From NCBI GenBank assembly GCA_934553285.1, contig CAKTFD010000001.1:1-64000 (forward strand): DNA of 64,000 nucleotides, written 5' to 3'. Shown in pieces: positions 25,525 to 34,655 of this stretch. The stretch's first letter is position 1, and the number at the start of each line of letters is the position of its first letter. Made by a program: the position numbers and the translations under genes. Under the pieces are notes generated by a model. The model did no database searches, was not told where the DNA came from, and saw only the letters and a program-made list of their open reading frames with translations. The stretch is from an uncultured Faecalibacterium sp. GTDB lineage: Bacteria > Bacillota > Clostridia > Oscillospirales > Ruminococcaceae.

Positions 25525-26576
25525 CTGGTTTCCTCCCCGGGGCAAAGTTTTTGCAGCAGGATCTGCATGGAACCGCCGCAAGCGGCAATGGCAGCATCCT
25601 CGTTTTTGCCATCCGCTGAAAGCTGCAGACATTGCAGGGCCGGTGCATCCTGCACCAACATTGCCTGTGCTGCCTGCACGGTGCGATATTCCATAATGCC
25701 ACCGCCCACACTGCCTGTTGTGCTGCCATCGGGCAGGATGAGCATTTTTGCACCCACATCCCGCGGGGTGGAGCCGTGCCGTGCAACGATGGTGGCAAGT
25801 ACCGCCGGGGTATGGTCTGTATCTGCCTGCACCATGGCGTCCAGCAGTGCCGCCGGGAAGCCTTCGGTCTGCGGGCGGGCGTTTTTGGTCTGGATGATCT
25901 GCGCCAGAATGGACAGTGCGATCTCCTCTGGTGTCTTGGCGCCAATGGCAAGCCCGATGGGGGCACAAAGTACCTCTACCCGCTGGCTGTCCAGCCCTGC
26001 ATCCAGCAGCTGGCGGCGCATCAGTGCAGCGCGCCCCCGGCTGCCCAGCATACCGACATAAGCCGCCTGCTTTTGCAGGATCTGCGTAAGGCAATCTGCA
26101 TCAAAAGCATGGGAACGGGTGGCTACCACAAAATAAGTTTCGGCACCGCCGGGTACGCTCTGCAGAGCCTGCACAAAGGGGGCGCAAAGCACAGTATCGG
26201 CCCCGGCAGCACGCAGCTGCAGGGCATATTCCTCCCGGTCGTCCATAGCGACAACCGGCAGGCCAAGGAGCTTTGCCAGTTTTACAACAGCTGCTGCCAC
26301 ATGGCCGCCGCCGCAGACCACGAGCTGCGGTATTGCACCAAACCGCTCTGAAAATACGCGCTGCCCTTCCAGCTCCAGAAAGCCTGTAGCCGTACAGGCT
26401 TGTACAGCTACAAGTCCACGCTGCAAAAGCCCGTTTTCAGAGGTCTGCCACACGGCGGTTCCATTGCACAGCAGCAGCTGGCTGCCTGTATCTGCGCCTT
26501 CCAGTACGGTAGCCAGCGTATAGCTGCCCATCTGGCCTGTGCTTTGCAGCACTTTGGCAAGAGTTTGTCTGTTCAT
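25521..26576 (-). CDS. XdhC-family maturation factor with permuted domain order
   Basis: A 351-residue XdhC/CoxI family protein, which inserts sulfur or selenium into the molybdenum cofactor of hydroxylases. The Rossmann domain comes first (LVVCGGGHVAAAVVKLAKLLG at about 85-105 and AYVGMLGSRGRAALMRRQL), and the CoxI-type segment LATIVARHGSTPRDVGAKML...GSVGGGIMEYRTV follows near residues 257-300. Most XdhC proteins have the CoxI part first. It overlaps yqeB by four bases and lies in the selenium-hydroxylase cluster, which supports a role in delivering selenium. Confidence 0.85.
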   Translation of the reverse strand: MNRQTLAKVLQSTGQMGSYTLATVLEGADTGSQLLLCNGTAVWQTSENGLLQRGLVAVQACTATGFLELEGQRVFSERFGAIPQLVVCGGGHVAAAVVKLAKLLGLPVVAMDDREEYALQLRAAGADTVLCAPFVQALQSVPGGAETYFVVATRSHAFDADCLTQILQKQAAYVGMLGSRGRAALMRRQLLDAGLDSQRVEVLCAPIGLAIGAKTPEEIALSILAQIIQTKNARPQTEGFPAALLDAMVQADTDHTPAVLATIVARHGSTPRDVGAKMLILPDGSTTGSVGGGIMEYRTVQAAQAMLVQDAPALQCLQLSADGKNEDAAIAACGGSMQILLQKLCPGEETR

Positions 26577-26594
26577 TGGTGTTGTTCCCCTCTG

Positions 26595-26825
26595 TTATTG
26601 TTCCACCTGCGTTATTTTATCGAACCGGGTGGTGTCCAGTTCGGCCTGCCAGCTTTGCCAGTCCTCCGGCAGCATCCGCCAGGCAAGGCCGCAGCCTGCC
26701 GAGATCTCCCGCGGCAGCGGGATCAGCCGCCCGGGCACCTGCCTGGCCTGGCATTGCTTTTCCCATTCCATAGCTTCCAGCGTAGTGCGAAAGGAAAGTA
26801 CGATGTAACTTCGTTTTATCCGCAT
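26595..26825 (-). CDS. DUF3343 putative Se/S carrier protein
   Basis: A 76-residue protein matching DUF3343, described as a putative selenium/sulfur carrier: KRSYIVLSFRTTLEAMEWEKQC followed by GRLIPLPREISAGCGLAWRM, with the conserved Cys-Gly (about residues 44-45) and an N-terminal ferredoxin-like strand. It overlaps the end of the cysteine desulfurase gene by 10 bases and precedes xdhC. In this cluster it would pass selenide or persulfide between the desulfurase/YedF and SelD or XdhC; this is family-based inference. Confidence 0.82.
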   Translation of the reverse strand: MRIKRSYIVLSFRTTLEAMEWEKQCQARQVPGRLIPLPREISAGCGLAWRMLPEDWQSWQAELDTTRFDKITQVEQ

Positions 26826-27964
26826 GATAGTTCCAGGGCAAGCTCCGCCACAGCGTCTGCTGCCTGCTGCGCCTCCTGTTCCGTATTAAAGTGCGAAAAA
26901 CTGAACCGCACTACGCCCTGCTCTGCCGTGCCAAGGGCCGTATGCATCAGCGGAGCACAATGTGCCCCGGCACGCACGCAGATGCCGTAGTCCTCCCACA
27001 GGATATCTGCAACCCGGGCAGAATCTTCCTGCCCGATGTTCAGCGCTACGATGGGGGCACGCGGCTGCAGGTCCATATCGCCATACACAGTCACGCCCGG
27101 TACAGTGTGCACCCGCTCATAAAACAGCCGGGCAAGGGTGTTTTCCCGTGCGGCAAGGCCTTCCACGCCATGCTCCAGCAGCCAGTGCACCCCTGCACAC
27201 AATCCGGCAAGGCCGGGCACGTTCATGGTGCCCGCTTCCAGTGCGGTAGGCATCTGGGAGGGATGCGCTTTATCAAAGCTGTGCACTCCGCTGCCGCCTA
27301 CAAGGAACGGTTCTATCTGCAGTCCGGTGCGAACATAGGCTCCGCCGGTGCCCTGCGGCCCCAGCAGCGCTTTATGCCCGGTAAAGCATAAAACATCAAT
27401 GCCCAGCTGCTGCACATCAATGGGCTGTGCACCCGCGGCCTGTGCTGCATCCACGATCAGCAGCAGGCCATGCCGGTGCGCAAAAGCAGCCGCTCGGGCC
27501 AGGTCTGTGCCGTTGCCGGTCACATTGGATGCCCCCGTCACAACAAGTGCCCGGGTCGAAGGGCTCAGCAGCGTTTCCCATTGGTCATAGCACAGCCTGG
27601 CAGCAGGATCCACACCGGTAAAAGAGATCTCCACACCCTGCGCCTGCAGCCGATACAGCGGACGCAGGACAGAATTGTGCTCACATACCGTGGTGATCAC
27701 ATGATCACCCGGATGCAGCAGACCATGCAGAACGGTGTTCAGCGCCATAGTGGCGTTTGCAGCAAAAGCGATGCAGGAGGGGTCCGGCGCATGGAAAAGC
27801 GCAGCCAGTGCCAAACGGGCCTCCAGCACAAGCCGAGCAGCATGCAGAGTAGGTTCGTGTGCGCCGCGCCCGGGATTGCCCGCTGTGTGCAGTGCTGCCA
27901 GCATAGCCTGTTCTACCTGTGGCGGCTTGTGCAGCGTGGTGGCCGCATTATCCAGATAGATCAC
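26816..27964 (-). CDS. Cysteine desulfurase-like PLP enzyme (EF2568 family)
   Basis: A 382-residue class-V aminotransferase-fold protein. The start MIYLDNAATT, the cofactor site VDAAQAAG (Asp172), Lys198 in FTGHKALLGPQGTGG and Cys336 in RAGAHCAPLMH are those of cysteine desulfurases/selenocysteine lyases. It belongs to the EF2568-type subfamily that accompanies selenium-dependent molybdenum hydroxylases. Its start overlaps the yedF stop (ATGA) and its end overlaps the DUF3343 gene, so the three are translationally coupled. Confidence 0.88.
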   Translation of the reverse strand: MIYLDNAATTLHKPPQVEQAMLAALHTAGNPGRGAHEPTLHAARLVLEARLALAALFHAPDPSCIAFAANATMALNTVLHGLLHPGDHVITTVCEHNSVLRPLYRLQAQGVEISFTGVDPAARLCYDQWETLLSPSTRALVVTGASNVTGNGTDLARAAAFAHRHGLLLIVDAAQAAGAQPIDVQQLGIDVLCFTGHKALLGPQGTGGAYVRTGLQIEPFLVGGSGVHSFDKAHPSQMPTALEAGTMNVPGLAGLCAGVHWLLEHGVEGLAARENTLARLFYERVHTVPGVTVYGDMDLQPRAPIVALNIGQEDSARVADILWEDYGICVRAGAHCAPLMHTALGTAEQGVVRFSFSHFNTEQEAQQAADAVAELALELSCG

Positions 27965-28575
27965 GGTTTGACCACGTTCCCGGCCTGGGTCAGCTTTTCC
28001 ACGATGGTGTACATGTTGGTCACCCCGCCTACGGCCAGTTTCTCGGTCAGGCCATAAAAGTTCAGGCAGGTGCCGCAGGTCAGGATCTCCACGCCCTGTG
28101 CTTCCAGAGCCTTGAGATCCTCCAGCATGGGAGAACCATCACAGGTCAGGGCCGCACCGCCATTATAGAACAGAACAGTCTTGGGCAGCTGATCCTGCTG
28201 GGTCAGTGCAAATACAAAGGCCTTGAGCAGGGTCTTGCCCAGCTCTTCGCTGCCATTGCCCATCACAGCGGATGCGATGGCGACCACCGTATCGGTGCGC
28301 GCATCCGGCACGCAGGCCGGAGCCTCCTCTGCCGGGGCATCTACCGCTTCACCCAGGGTAAAACGCACCTGGTATTTGCGGTCTTCCAGTTTTTCAGCGC
28401 TGTACTGATATCCCTTCTGCTGTGCCATCTTGGTCAGGTTCTGCACGGCGATCTCGTTATCCACCAGCACTTCTACCTGGCCTGCACCCTGCAGCTCCGC
28501 AATTGCTTTTTTCGCCTTAACAACAGGCAGCGGGCAGGCATCGCCCAGAGCATCCACTTTAATAAACGCACTCAT
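27961..28575 (-). CDS. yedF: YedF, sulfurtransferase-like selenium metabolism protein
   Basis: A 204-residue two-domain protein: an N-terminal TusA-like domain with the CPLP motif (Cys14) and a C-terminal DsrE-like domain with ALTCDGSPMLEDL and a second cysteine pair in LTCGTCLNFYG. This architecture is the selenium-metabolism YedF family adjacent to selD. Probable role: relay of selenium or sulfur as a persulfide. It is 14 bases downstream of selD, with a good AGGAG site. Confidence 0.9.
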   Translation of the reverse strand: MSAFIKVDALGDACPLPVVKAKKAIAELQGAGQVEVLVDNEIAVQNLTKMAQQKGYQYSAEKLEDRKYQVRFTLGEAVDAPAEEAPACVPDARTDTVVAIASAVMGNGSEELGKTLLKAFVFALTQQDQLPKTVLFYNGGAALTCDGSPMLEDLKALEAQGVEILTCGTCLNFYGLTEKLAVGGVTNMYTIVEKLTQAGNVVKP

Positions 28576-28589
28576 TCTGATTACTCCTT

Positions 28590-29627
28590 TCAGTTATCCG
28601 ATACAGTGATCTCAATTTCCTGCTTCGGCAGGATCTCACCTACGATCTTTGCAGGCAGTCCCGCTGTACGCAGTTCCTGCTCCAGTGCGGCCGCATCTGC
28701 AGGATCCACTGCCAGCAGCAGCCCCCCGGAGGTCTGCGGGTCGAACAGAACTTCTTCCATTGCAAACCGCACGTTTTCAAACCGGACGAACGGCCCGGTA
28801 TGGTTGCGGTTACGCTGCCCGGCAGCAGTATACAAAAACGCATCTGCTGCCTTTTCCGCGCCCGGCAGAACCGGCACTTCCCTTGCATGGATCCGGCAGG
28901 AGAGCCTGCCGCCCATCATCTCGTGCAGATGCCCCAGAAAGCTGAACCCGGTCACATCGGTAGCCGCATGGACGCGGTAGCTGCGGCTGATCTCTGCCGC
29001 CGTTTTGTTCAGGGTGGTCATGGAGCAGATAGCGGCTTCCATCTCTTCCGGGGCAGCTTCTCCCACGCGGTTTGCTGTGCAGAGCAGCCCCACGCCCAAC
29101 GCCTTGGTCAATATCAGTTTGTCACCGGGCTGTCCGGCATCATTGGTATACATGCGGGCAGGGTCTACAAGGCCGGTCACAGACAGGCCGTATTTCACGC
29201 CGCTGTCCGCGATGGAATGCCCCCCGGCCAGGCTGCCGCCGGCTTCGGCCACCTTTTCGGCACCGCCGCGCAGGATCTCACCCAGCACATTCAGATCCAT
29301 ACTCTCCGGAAAACAGACCAGGTTCAGGGCAGTTTTCACCTCGCCGCCCATAGCATAGATGTCGCTCAGTGCGTTTGTGGCTGCGATCTGCCCAAAGGTA
29401 TAGGGATCCTCCACCATCGGAGGAAAAAAATCCACAGTCTGCACCAGCGCGATCTCGTCCGTAATGCGATAGACCGCTGCATCATCCCGGCTGTCGTAGC
29501 CAACAAGAAGATCCGGGTCTTTTTCACCACGGGGCAGTTTTTCCAAAATGCGGCTCAACACCCCGGCACCCAGCTTGGCAGTACAACCGCCGCCGGTACA
29601 GAATACGATCTTATCTTCTTTGCTCAT
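28590..29627 (-). CDS. selD: Selenide, water dikinase
   Basis: A 345-residue SelD, which makes selenophosphate from selenide and ATP. The catalytic pair Cys15 and Lys18 lies in [11 protein letters not shown], with ordinary cysteine (TGT) rather than selenocysteine. [37 protein letters not shown] and [16 protein letters not shown] are all present. The start ATG 29627 has AGGAAAG upstream. No selA, selB or tRNA-Sec is in the window; sitting inside a molybdenum hydroxylase cluster, it probably supplies selenium to that cofactor. The start overlaps the stop of yqeC. Confidence 0.95.
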   Translation of the reverse strand: MSKEDKIVFCTGGGCTAKLGAGVLSRILEKLPRGEKDPDLLVGYDSRDDAAVYRITDEIALVQTVDFFPPMVEDPYTFGQIAATNALSDIYAMGGEVKTALNLVCFPESMDLNVLGEILRGGAEKVAEAGGSLAGGHSIADSGVKYGLSVTGLVDPARMYTNDAGQPGDKLILTKALGVGLLCTANRVGEAAPEEMEAAICSMTTLNKTAAEISRSYRVHAATDVTGFSFLGHLHEMMGGRLSCRIHAREVPVLPGAEKAADAFLYTAAGQRNRNHTGPFVRFENVRFAMEEVLFDPQTSGGLLLAVDPADAAALEQELRTAGLPAKIVGEILPKQEIEITVSDN

Positions 29628-30331
29628 GCACGTTCTTCCTTTCCAAAATGCGTCAGAACGCTCTGGATGCCGTGCTGACGCAAAATCTCCTGCACCTGCA
29701 TCCCCTGTTGCTGCAATTCCGGCGTATCTGCCTGGTTGAGGATGGCATAAAACTGCCGAGCCTCTATTGCCTTGCGGCCGCCCTGTTCGCTTGCAAGCAG
29801 CAGTGCCAGCATCTGCGGCGTAAGGAGCGCTTGCGGCTCGGCATCCAGAAACTGCGGCCGGACGGTATCGTACCGGAAACACACCTGCTGCAAGGGCCTG
29901 CCCAGTGCCGAAAGCCCGGCCACTGCCAGCACGATATCGCTCTGCGGCAGCAGCACCGGTTCATGTGCTGCTGGCACTTTGCAGGGATGATGCTTTGCAC
30001 CGTCCGCCTCCACAAATACGGCATCCGCCTGCGCCATCCAGCGCTGCAGCTGCAGCGTTGGCGGCATGGCCAGCTTGCCCTGCGCCGCCGGGATCCCTGC
30101 AACAGCATAACTGCCCGTTTGCCATAAAGCGGTAAGCGCTGCGTCATCCTGTGCCCATAGGGCAGAAGCAGGCTGCTGGATATGGGTGGTGGTCGTTACC
30201 AGTATACGCCAGCCCTTGCGGGCGCAGTGGGCGGCCATGGCGTACAACAGTGTAGTTTTACCGCCGCCGCCCACCAGCGAAATGATATGCCCCTTTTCAT
30301 GCAGAAACGGGAGATCCTTCTCGTTCAGCAT
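29624..30331 (-). CDS. yqeC: YqeC, selenium-dependent hydroxylase accessory ATP-binding protein
   Basis: A 235-residue P-loop protein of the YqeC family. Walker [10 protein letters not shown] occurs at residues 21-29, followed by [13 protein letters not shown] and the conserved [26 protein letters not shown]. The family is strictly tied to selD and selenium-dependent molybdenum hydroxylases; its exact reaction is unknown. It lies between the hydroxylase large subunit and selD, overlapping selD by four bases. Confidence 0.9.
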   Translation of the reverse strand: MLNEKDLPFLHEKGHIISLVGGGGKTTLLYAMAAHCARKGWRILVTTTTHIQQPASALWAQDDAALTALWQTGSYAVAGIPAAQGKLAMPPTLQLQRWMAQADAVFVEADGAKHHPCKVPAAHEPVLLPQSDIVLAVAGLSALGRPLQQVCFRYDTVRPQFLDAEPQALLTPQMLALLLASEQGGRKAIEARQFYAILNQADTPELQQQGMQVQEILRQHGIQSVLTHFGKEERA

Positions 30332-30337
30332 CCGTTT

Positions 30338-32626
30338 TTATCGTTTGGCAGCAACCGCCATGGCGATCTGCTCCGGGGTGATGGGCAGCTCATAGAAGCG
30401 GGTGCCGATGGCATTGTAGATGGCATCCGAAATGGCAGGCAGCGGCGTATTGATGACCACCTCACCGATGGACTTTGCACCAAAGGGGCCATTTGGTTCG
30501 TAGCTGCTCTCAAATTCTACATGGATATGCCCGATATCATTGCGGGCAGGGATCTTGTACTGGAACAGGGAGTTTTCCTCCGGGTAACCGTTTTTATCGT
30601 AGGTGATATTTTCGGTCAGGGTCATACCGATGCCCTGCAGGATGCCGCCCTCTGCCTGCACACGGGTCAGGTTCGGGTTGATGGGGGTGCCGCAGTCTAC
30701 GCAGGCATCAAATTCCAGCACCTTTACTTCGCCGGTCTCGGTATCCACTTCCACCTCAGCGGCACCTACCATGTACGGCGGCGGCGACAAAGGCGAGGTA
30801 TGGGTCTCGGTAACTTCCAGCGGGATCATGTGGCCGAACTGCGAGGCAAAGGCGATCTCGGACAGGGGCTTCTGCCGGGTGGGGTCGGCACTTTCAAACA
30901 CGATGCTGCCGTCAAACTCCACTGCGTCCGCCGGGCAGCCCAGCAATTCTGCGCCCAGACTGCAGATCTGTTCCCGCAGCTTCATAGCGCATTTTTCGGT
31001 CGCTTTGCCAGTGACATAGGTGGTGCTGGAAGCATAGGAGCCGGAATCGTAGGGAGAAGAATCGGTATCTGCACCAAATACCGTGATAGCATCCACCGAG
31101 CAGTCCAGCACCTCGGCTGCGATCTGTGCCAGCGTGGTGTCACAGCCGGTACCCATATCGGCAGCGCCGATCATCAGGGTGTAGAACCCGTCATCGTTCA
31201 ATTTAAGGGTAGCGCTGCCAACATCCATGCCAGAAATGCCGGATCCCTGCATCGCCATGCCCATGCCCACAGCGCGTATCTTACCGTTGCCCATATCCCG
31301 TGCCGGATATTTGTGCTCCCAGTCGATCATCTCCCGTACCTTGAGGACGCACCGATCCAGCGCACAACTGGTATTTACAGCACCGTAATAGGCGGGCATC
31401 ACATCCCCCTCCTGCACCGTGTTTTTCAGGCGCAGCGCGATGGGATCCATGTTCAATTTGTGTGCCAACTCGTTTACAGCAGATTCTACCGCAAACAGAC
31501 CCTGGGTGGCACCGTAGCCACGGTATGCGCCGGCAGACATGTGGTTAGTATACACCACATCGCTGACAAAGCGGAAGGCCTCTGCCTTGCCATACAGAGG
31601 GATGGATTTGTGACCGGAAAGACCAACGGTGGTGGGGCCGTGCTCACCATATGCGCCGGTGTTGGACAGGGTGTACAGGTCGATGCCTTTCACGATGCCT
31701 TCCTTTGTGGCACCAAGGCGGACATGCATCTCCATTTCGTGGCGCGGCGAAGATGCCGTCTGGCTTTCCACACGGCTGAAAATGATCTTGGAGGGCTTTT
31801 TGGTCTTCCAGGTGACGAAGGCAGGGTATACCTCGCTGACCGCTGTCTGCTTTGCGCCAAAACCGCCGCCGATGCGGGGCTTGGCTACCCGGACCATGGA
31901 TTTGGGGATGTGCAGCGCATTGGCGATATTCCGGCGGGCATGGAATACGATCTGGGTGGAACTGAGCACATTCAGCCGCCCGTACGTATCGATGGAGCAA
32001 TAGGTGCGGAAGGTCTCCATCATGGCCTGCTGGCACGCCTTGGTGTGATACACATGGTCGATGACCACATCACAACCGGCCAGCACAGCATCGATATCGC
32101 CGCTGCCGCATGCATCGTGGGCGCAGAGATTGCGCTTGTTGTCCGCACCCACCGGAGACAGGCTTTCCCAGTTATCCTCCGGATGCACAAGGATAGGGTT
32201 ATCCTTGGCGGTATGGAAATCCAGCACTGCTTCCAGCACCTCGTACTCCACCTTGATGAGCCGGAGGGCCTTGTCCACGCATTTTTCGTCTTTGCCGGCT
32301 ACGATGGCTACCACATCCCCCACAAAGCGGACATGGCGGTCGATCACCAGGCGGTCGTATGGGCTGGCTTCCGGATAAGTCTGGCCGGCCTGGGTATACC
32401 GGCGGGCATCCTGCGGCACATCCTCCCAGGTAAAGATAGCCTCAATACCTGGCACCTTTTTGGCAACGGTCGTATCGATGCGCCGGACGATGGCGTTTGC
32501 ATGGGGCGAGCGCAGCAGCTTGACAAGCAGGCAGTCCTGCGGGATAACATCATCCATGTAGACCGGCTGGCCGGTGACCAGCTGCAGGGCGTCTTTTTTA
32601 CGGAACGGTTTATTGACGTTTTTCAC
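30338..32626 (-). CDS. Molybdenum-binding subunit of a xanthine dehydrogenase-like hydroxylase
   Basis: A 762-residue large subunit of the xanthine oxidase family, which hydroxylates purines or other N-heterocycles using water. Visible are the a/b hammerhead start (RKKDALQLVTGQPVYMDD), GGGFGAKQ, the arginine segment SAGAYRGYGATQG, and the catalytic Glu722 in GAKSIGEVV. Translation begins at GTG 32626 overlapping the stop of the 2Fe-2S subunit (GTGA), with AAGGAGG upstream. The flanking yqeB, yqeC, selD, yedF and DUF3343 genes mark it as a selenium-dependent enzyme. Purine substrate is inferred from the nearby NCS2 permease. Confidence 0.92.
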   Translation of the reverse strand: MKNVNKPFRKKDALQLVTGQPVYMDDVIPQDCLLVKLLRSPHANAIVRRIDTTVAKKVPGIEAIFTWEDVPQDARRYTQAGQTYPEASPYDRLVIDRHVRFVGDVVAIVAGKDEKCVDKALRLIKVEYEVLEAVLDFHTAKDNPILVHPEDNWESLSPVGADNKRNLCAHDACGSGDIDAVLAGCDVVIDHVYHTKACQQAMMETFRTYCSIDTYGRLNVLSSTQIVFHARRNIANALHIPKSMVRVAKPRIGGGFGAKQTAVSEVYPAFVTWKTKKPSKIIFSRVESQTASSPRHEMEMHVRLGATKEGIVKGIDLYTLSNTGAYGEHGPTTVGLSGHKSIPLYGKAEAFRFVSDVVYTNHMSAGAYRGYGATQGLFAVESAVNELAHKLNMDPIALRLKNTVQEGDVMPAYYGAVNTSCALDRCVLKVREMIDWEHKYPARDMGNGKIRAVGMGMAMQGSGISGMDVGSATLKLNDDGFYTLMIGAADMGTGCDTTLAQIAAEVLDCSVDAITVFGADTDSSPYDSGSYASSTTYVTGKATEKCAMKLREQICSLGAELLGCPADAVEFDGSIVFESADPTRQKPLSEIAFASQFGHMIPLEVTETHTSPLSPPPYMVGAAEVEVDTETGEVKVLEFDACVDCGTPINPNLTRVQAEGGILQGIGMTLTENITYDKNGYPEENSLFQYKIPARNDIGHIHVEFESSYEPNGPFGAKSIGEVVINTPLPAISDAIYNAIGTRFYELPITPEQIAMAVAAKR

Positions 32627-33093
32627 TGTGCGGCCTCCTTCTGTTTTTTCCAGGCCAGAAAGTTCATGATGCCGCGCAGCTGGCCCTCGTAGCCGGAGCA
32701 GCGGCACAGATTTCCGGCAAGATATTCCTTGACCTGCTCTTCGGTGGGGTACGGCTGCTCCCGGAACAGGGCCAGCGCATTCATGATAAAGCCCGGGTTG
32801 CAGAAGCCGCACTGCTCGGCACCCTGGTCTGCAATAAATGCACCGAACTCGGCAGCTTCCTCCTGCAGGCCTTCCAGGGTCGTGACCTTATGGCCGTCGG
32901 CACGGGCTGCCAGCACCGAGCAGGACAGCACCGGTTTGTCATCCATAAATACTGTGCACAGGCCGCAGTTAGAGGTTTCGCAGCCGCGTTTGACGCTCTT
33001 GCAGCCGTGTGCGCGGACGAGGTCGATCAGAAGCATGTCCGGGGCGATCTCCTCTGATACCCGGACACCGTTCAATGTAAGTGTGATCTGCAT
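32623..33093 (-). CDS. 2Fe-2S subunit of the molybdenum hydroxylase
   Basis: A 156-residue electron-transfer subunit with both [2Fe-2S] clusters: the plant-ferredoxin type Cys38, Cys43, Cys46, Cys58 (GCETSNCGLC) and the helical type Cys94, Cys97, Cys129, Cys131 (CGFC, CRC). It follows directly after the FAD subunit without a gap and overlaps the molybdenum subunit start, in the standard medium-small-large arrangement of Clostridial xanthine dehydrogenases. Confidence 0.96.
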   Translation of the reverse strand: MQITLTLNGVRVSEEIAPDMLLIDLVRAHGCKSVKRGCETSNCGLCTVFMDDKPVLSCSVLAARADGHKVTTLEGLQEEAAEFGAFIADQGAEQCGFCNPGFIMNALALFREQPYPTEEQVKEYLAGNLCRCSGYEGQLRGIMNFLAWKKQKEAAQ

Positions 33094-33897
33094 TTACTTT
33101 TCCTCCTGCAATTTACGCTGTTCCAATTCCAGCACTGCACGCTTTGCCAGCACGCCGGACAGATGCCTGCGGTACTCAGCGCTGCCGCGCATATTGGAGC
33201 CGGTAACGATCTGTGCCTTTATGCTTTCCGCAATCTGTGCGGCGCGCTGTTCTGCCGCAAGGGCAGGCTCCGCCGGGAACTCGAACTGCACAGCCCGCAG
33301 CGGGCGGGCACCGATAACGATGCGGTAAGCCCCTGTTTCCATCCGGGCGGCAGCACAGGTCAGCACCGGGATATCCGTCTGACTGTTGCGCACCGACTGA
33401 TAGTAATACTGCGCAGGCTCTTTTTTTACGATCAGCCGTACCAGAACATCCCGGTCGTAGGGGCGCTGGGCGTATTCCCGCAGAGGCAGGATGCCGCCCT
33501 TATACAGCTCAACATCGCAGTCCATCGCAAGGAACATGGTAAGCACATCGGAAAAGCCGAACCGGCTGTAGATGCTGCCGCCCACGGTGGCCAGATTGCG
33601 CAGCTGTACGCCCACGATGTGGCGTACAGTCTCCCGCATGGCACCATGAGTATAGGCAGCAAGCCCCGGGTGCTGTTCCAGCTGGCGCAGGGTCACCATA
33701 GCGCCGATGGAAAAACTCTCGGCGGTCTCCTCGATGGTGTCCAGCCCAAGGCCGGAAAGGTCGATGGCAGTGCCAACATTGATGGTTTCCATCTTAAGCC
33801 AGATCATACCGCCCAGGATGCGGTTCTGCTTTTTCTGGTTGAGCTGCCATGCTTCCTCCAGGCTTTCCGCCCGTTTGTATTCTCGGATCGTCATCAT
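33094..33897 (-). CDS. FAD-binding subunit of the molybdenum hydroxylase
   Basis: A 267-residue CO-dehydrogenase-flavoprotein-like subunit. FAD contacts are suggested by RILGGMIWLKMETI near residue 27 and the TVGGSIYSRFGFSD motif (TVGG...SD). It is somewhat shorter than the usual 280-300 residues at the C-terminus but looks complete. It is first in the hydroxylase operon and back to back with the cytidylyltransferase gene across 94 bases. Start ATG 33897, with GAGAGG upstream; an adjacent ATG one codon later is equally possible. Confidence 0.92.
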   Translation of the reverse strand: MMTIREYKRAESLEEAWQLNQKKQNRILGGMIWLKMETINVGTAIDLSGLGLDTIEETAESFSIGAMVTLRQLEQHPGLAAYTHGAMRETVRHIVGVQLRNLATVGGSIYSRFGFSDVLTMFLAMDCDVELYKGGILPLREYAQRPYDRDVLVRLIVKKEPAQYYYQSVRNSQTDIPVLTCAAARMETGAYRIVIGARPLRAVQFEFPAEPALAAEQRAAQIAESIKAQIVTGSNMRGSAEYRRHLSGVLAKRAVLELEQRKLQEEK

Positions 33898-33991
33898 ATG
33901 CAGGTACCTCTCTTTTATATCACTGCTTTTATTTTATCACAGGTTCCGGTATAATACTATTGTAAATTGAGGATAAAGGGGTGCTTTTTGT

Positions 33992-34651
33992 ATGAAGATG
34001 CCGTTTTCTGTCGGCTGTGTCATCATGGCTTCCGGGCAAAGCCGCCGTTTTGGCTCCAATAAACTGCTGGCAGATTTTTGCGGGCAGCCCATGCTCTGCA
34101 GGGCATTTGCCGCGACCGCTACGCCCAATCTTGCCGCCCGCATCGTAGTGACCCGGGCAGTAGAAGTGCAGGCGCTGTGCACTGCCCACAGCATCCCCGT
34201 ACTGCTGCATCAGCAGCCCGGACGCAACGATACCGTCCGGCTGGGGCTTTCTGCCCTGCTGGCGCAGCTGCCGGAGCTTGCCGGCTGCATGTTTCTGCCC
34301 GGAGATCAGCCTTTGCTGCGCCGGGAAAGCGTGGAGGCCCTGACGGACGCCTTCTGCCGGGACTATTCCTGCCTGACAGATACGCAAAAAGAAACAGAAC
34401 GGGAGATCTTCCGGCTCGGAGCCGGGGTCGAAAACGACCCGGTCCCACTTGTCGGAAGTCCCGTTCTGTTTGGAAGCAGCTCTTTTCCGGAACTGCTCAC
34501 CCTGCCGGAAAACAAAGGCGGCAATGTGCTGCTGCAAAAATATCCTGCGCAGGTGCATACTGTTTGCATCGCGGACCGTACGGAGCTGCTGGATGCAGAT
34601 ACCCCCGCCGTACTCCGGCAGCTGGAAGCCATTGCCCGGCAAAAAGGCTGA
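33992..34651 (+). CDS. MobA/MocA-like molybdenum cofactor nucleotidyltransferase
   Basis: A 219-residue NTP-transferase-fold protein. The N-terminal loop MASGQSRRFGSNKLL (Lys24) and the metal-binding FLPGDQPLL are typical of MocA, which attaches CMP to the molybdopterin of hydroxylases. It is divergent from the FAD-subunit gene, and a TATAAT at 33950-33955 could serve it, though the -35 region is weak. The ribosome site (AAGGGG) is rather distant. It ends four bases before the convergent permease gene. CTP rather than GTP specificity is inferred from context. Confidence 0.82.
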   Translation: MKMPFSVGCVIMASGQSRRFGSNKLLADFCGQPMLCRAFAATATPNLAARIVVTRAVEVQALCTAHSIPVLLHQQPGRNDTVRLGLSALLAQLPELAGCMFLPGDQPLLRRESVEALTDAFCRDYSCLTDTQKETEREIFRLGAGVENDPVPLVGSPVLFGSSSFPELLTLPENKGGNVLLQKYPAQVHTVCIADRTELLDADTPAVLRQLEAIARQKG

Positions 34652-34655
34652 GTAG

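Noticed and set aside
28590..29627. Selenocysteine (in-frame TGA) in SelD or in the hydroxylase subunits.
   Set aside because: The catalytic SelD residue is an ordinary TGT cysteine, and no in-frame TGA interrupts the hydroxylase subunits.
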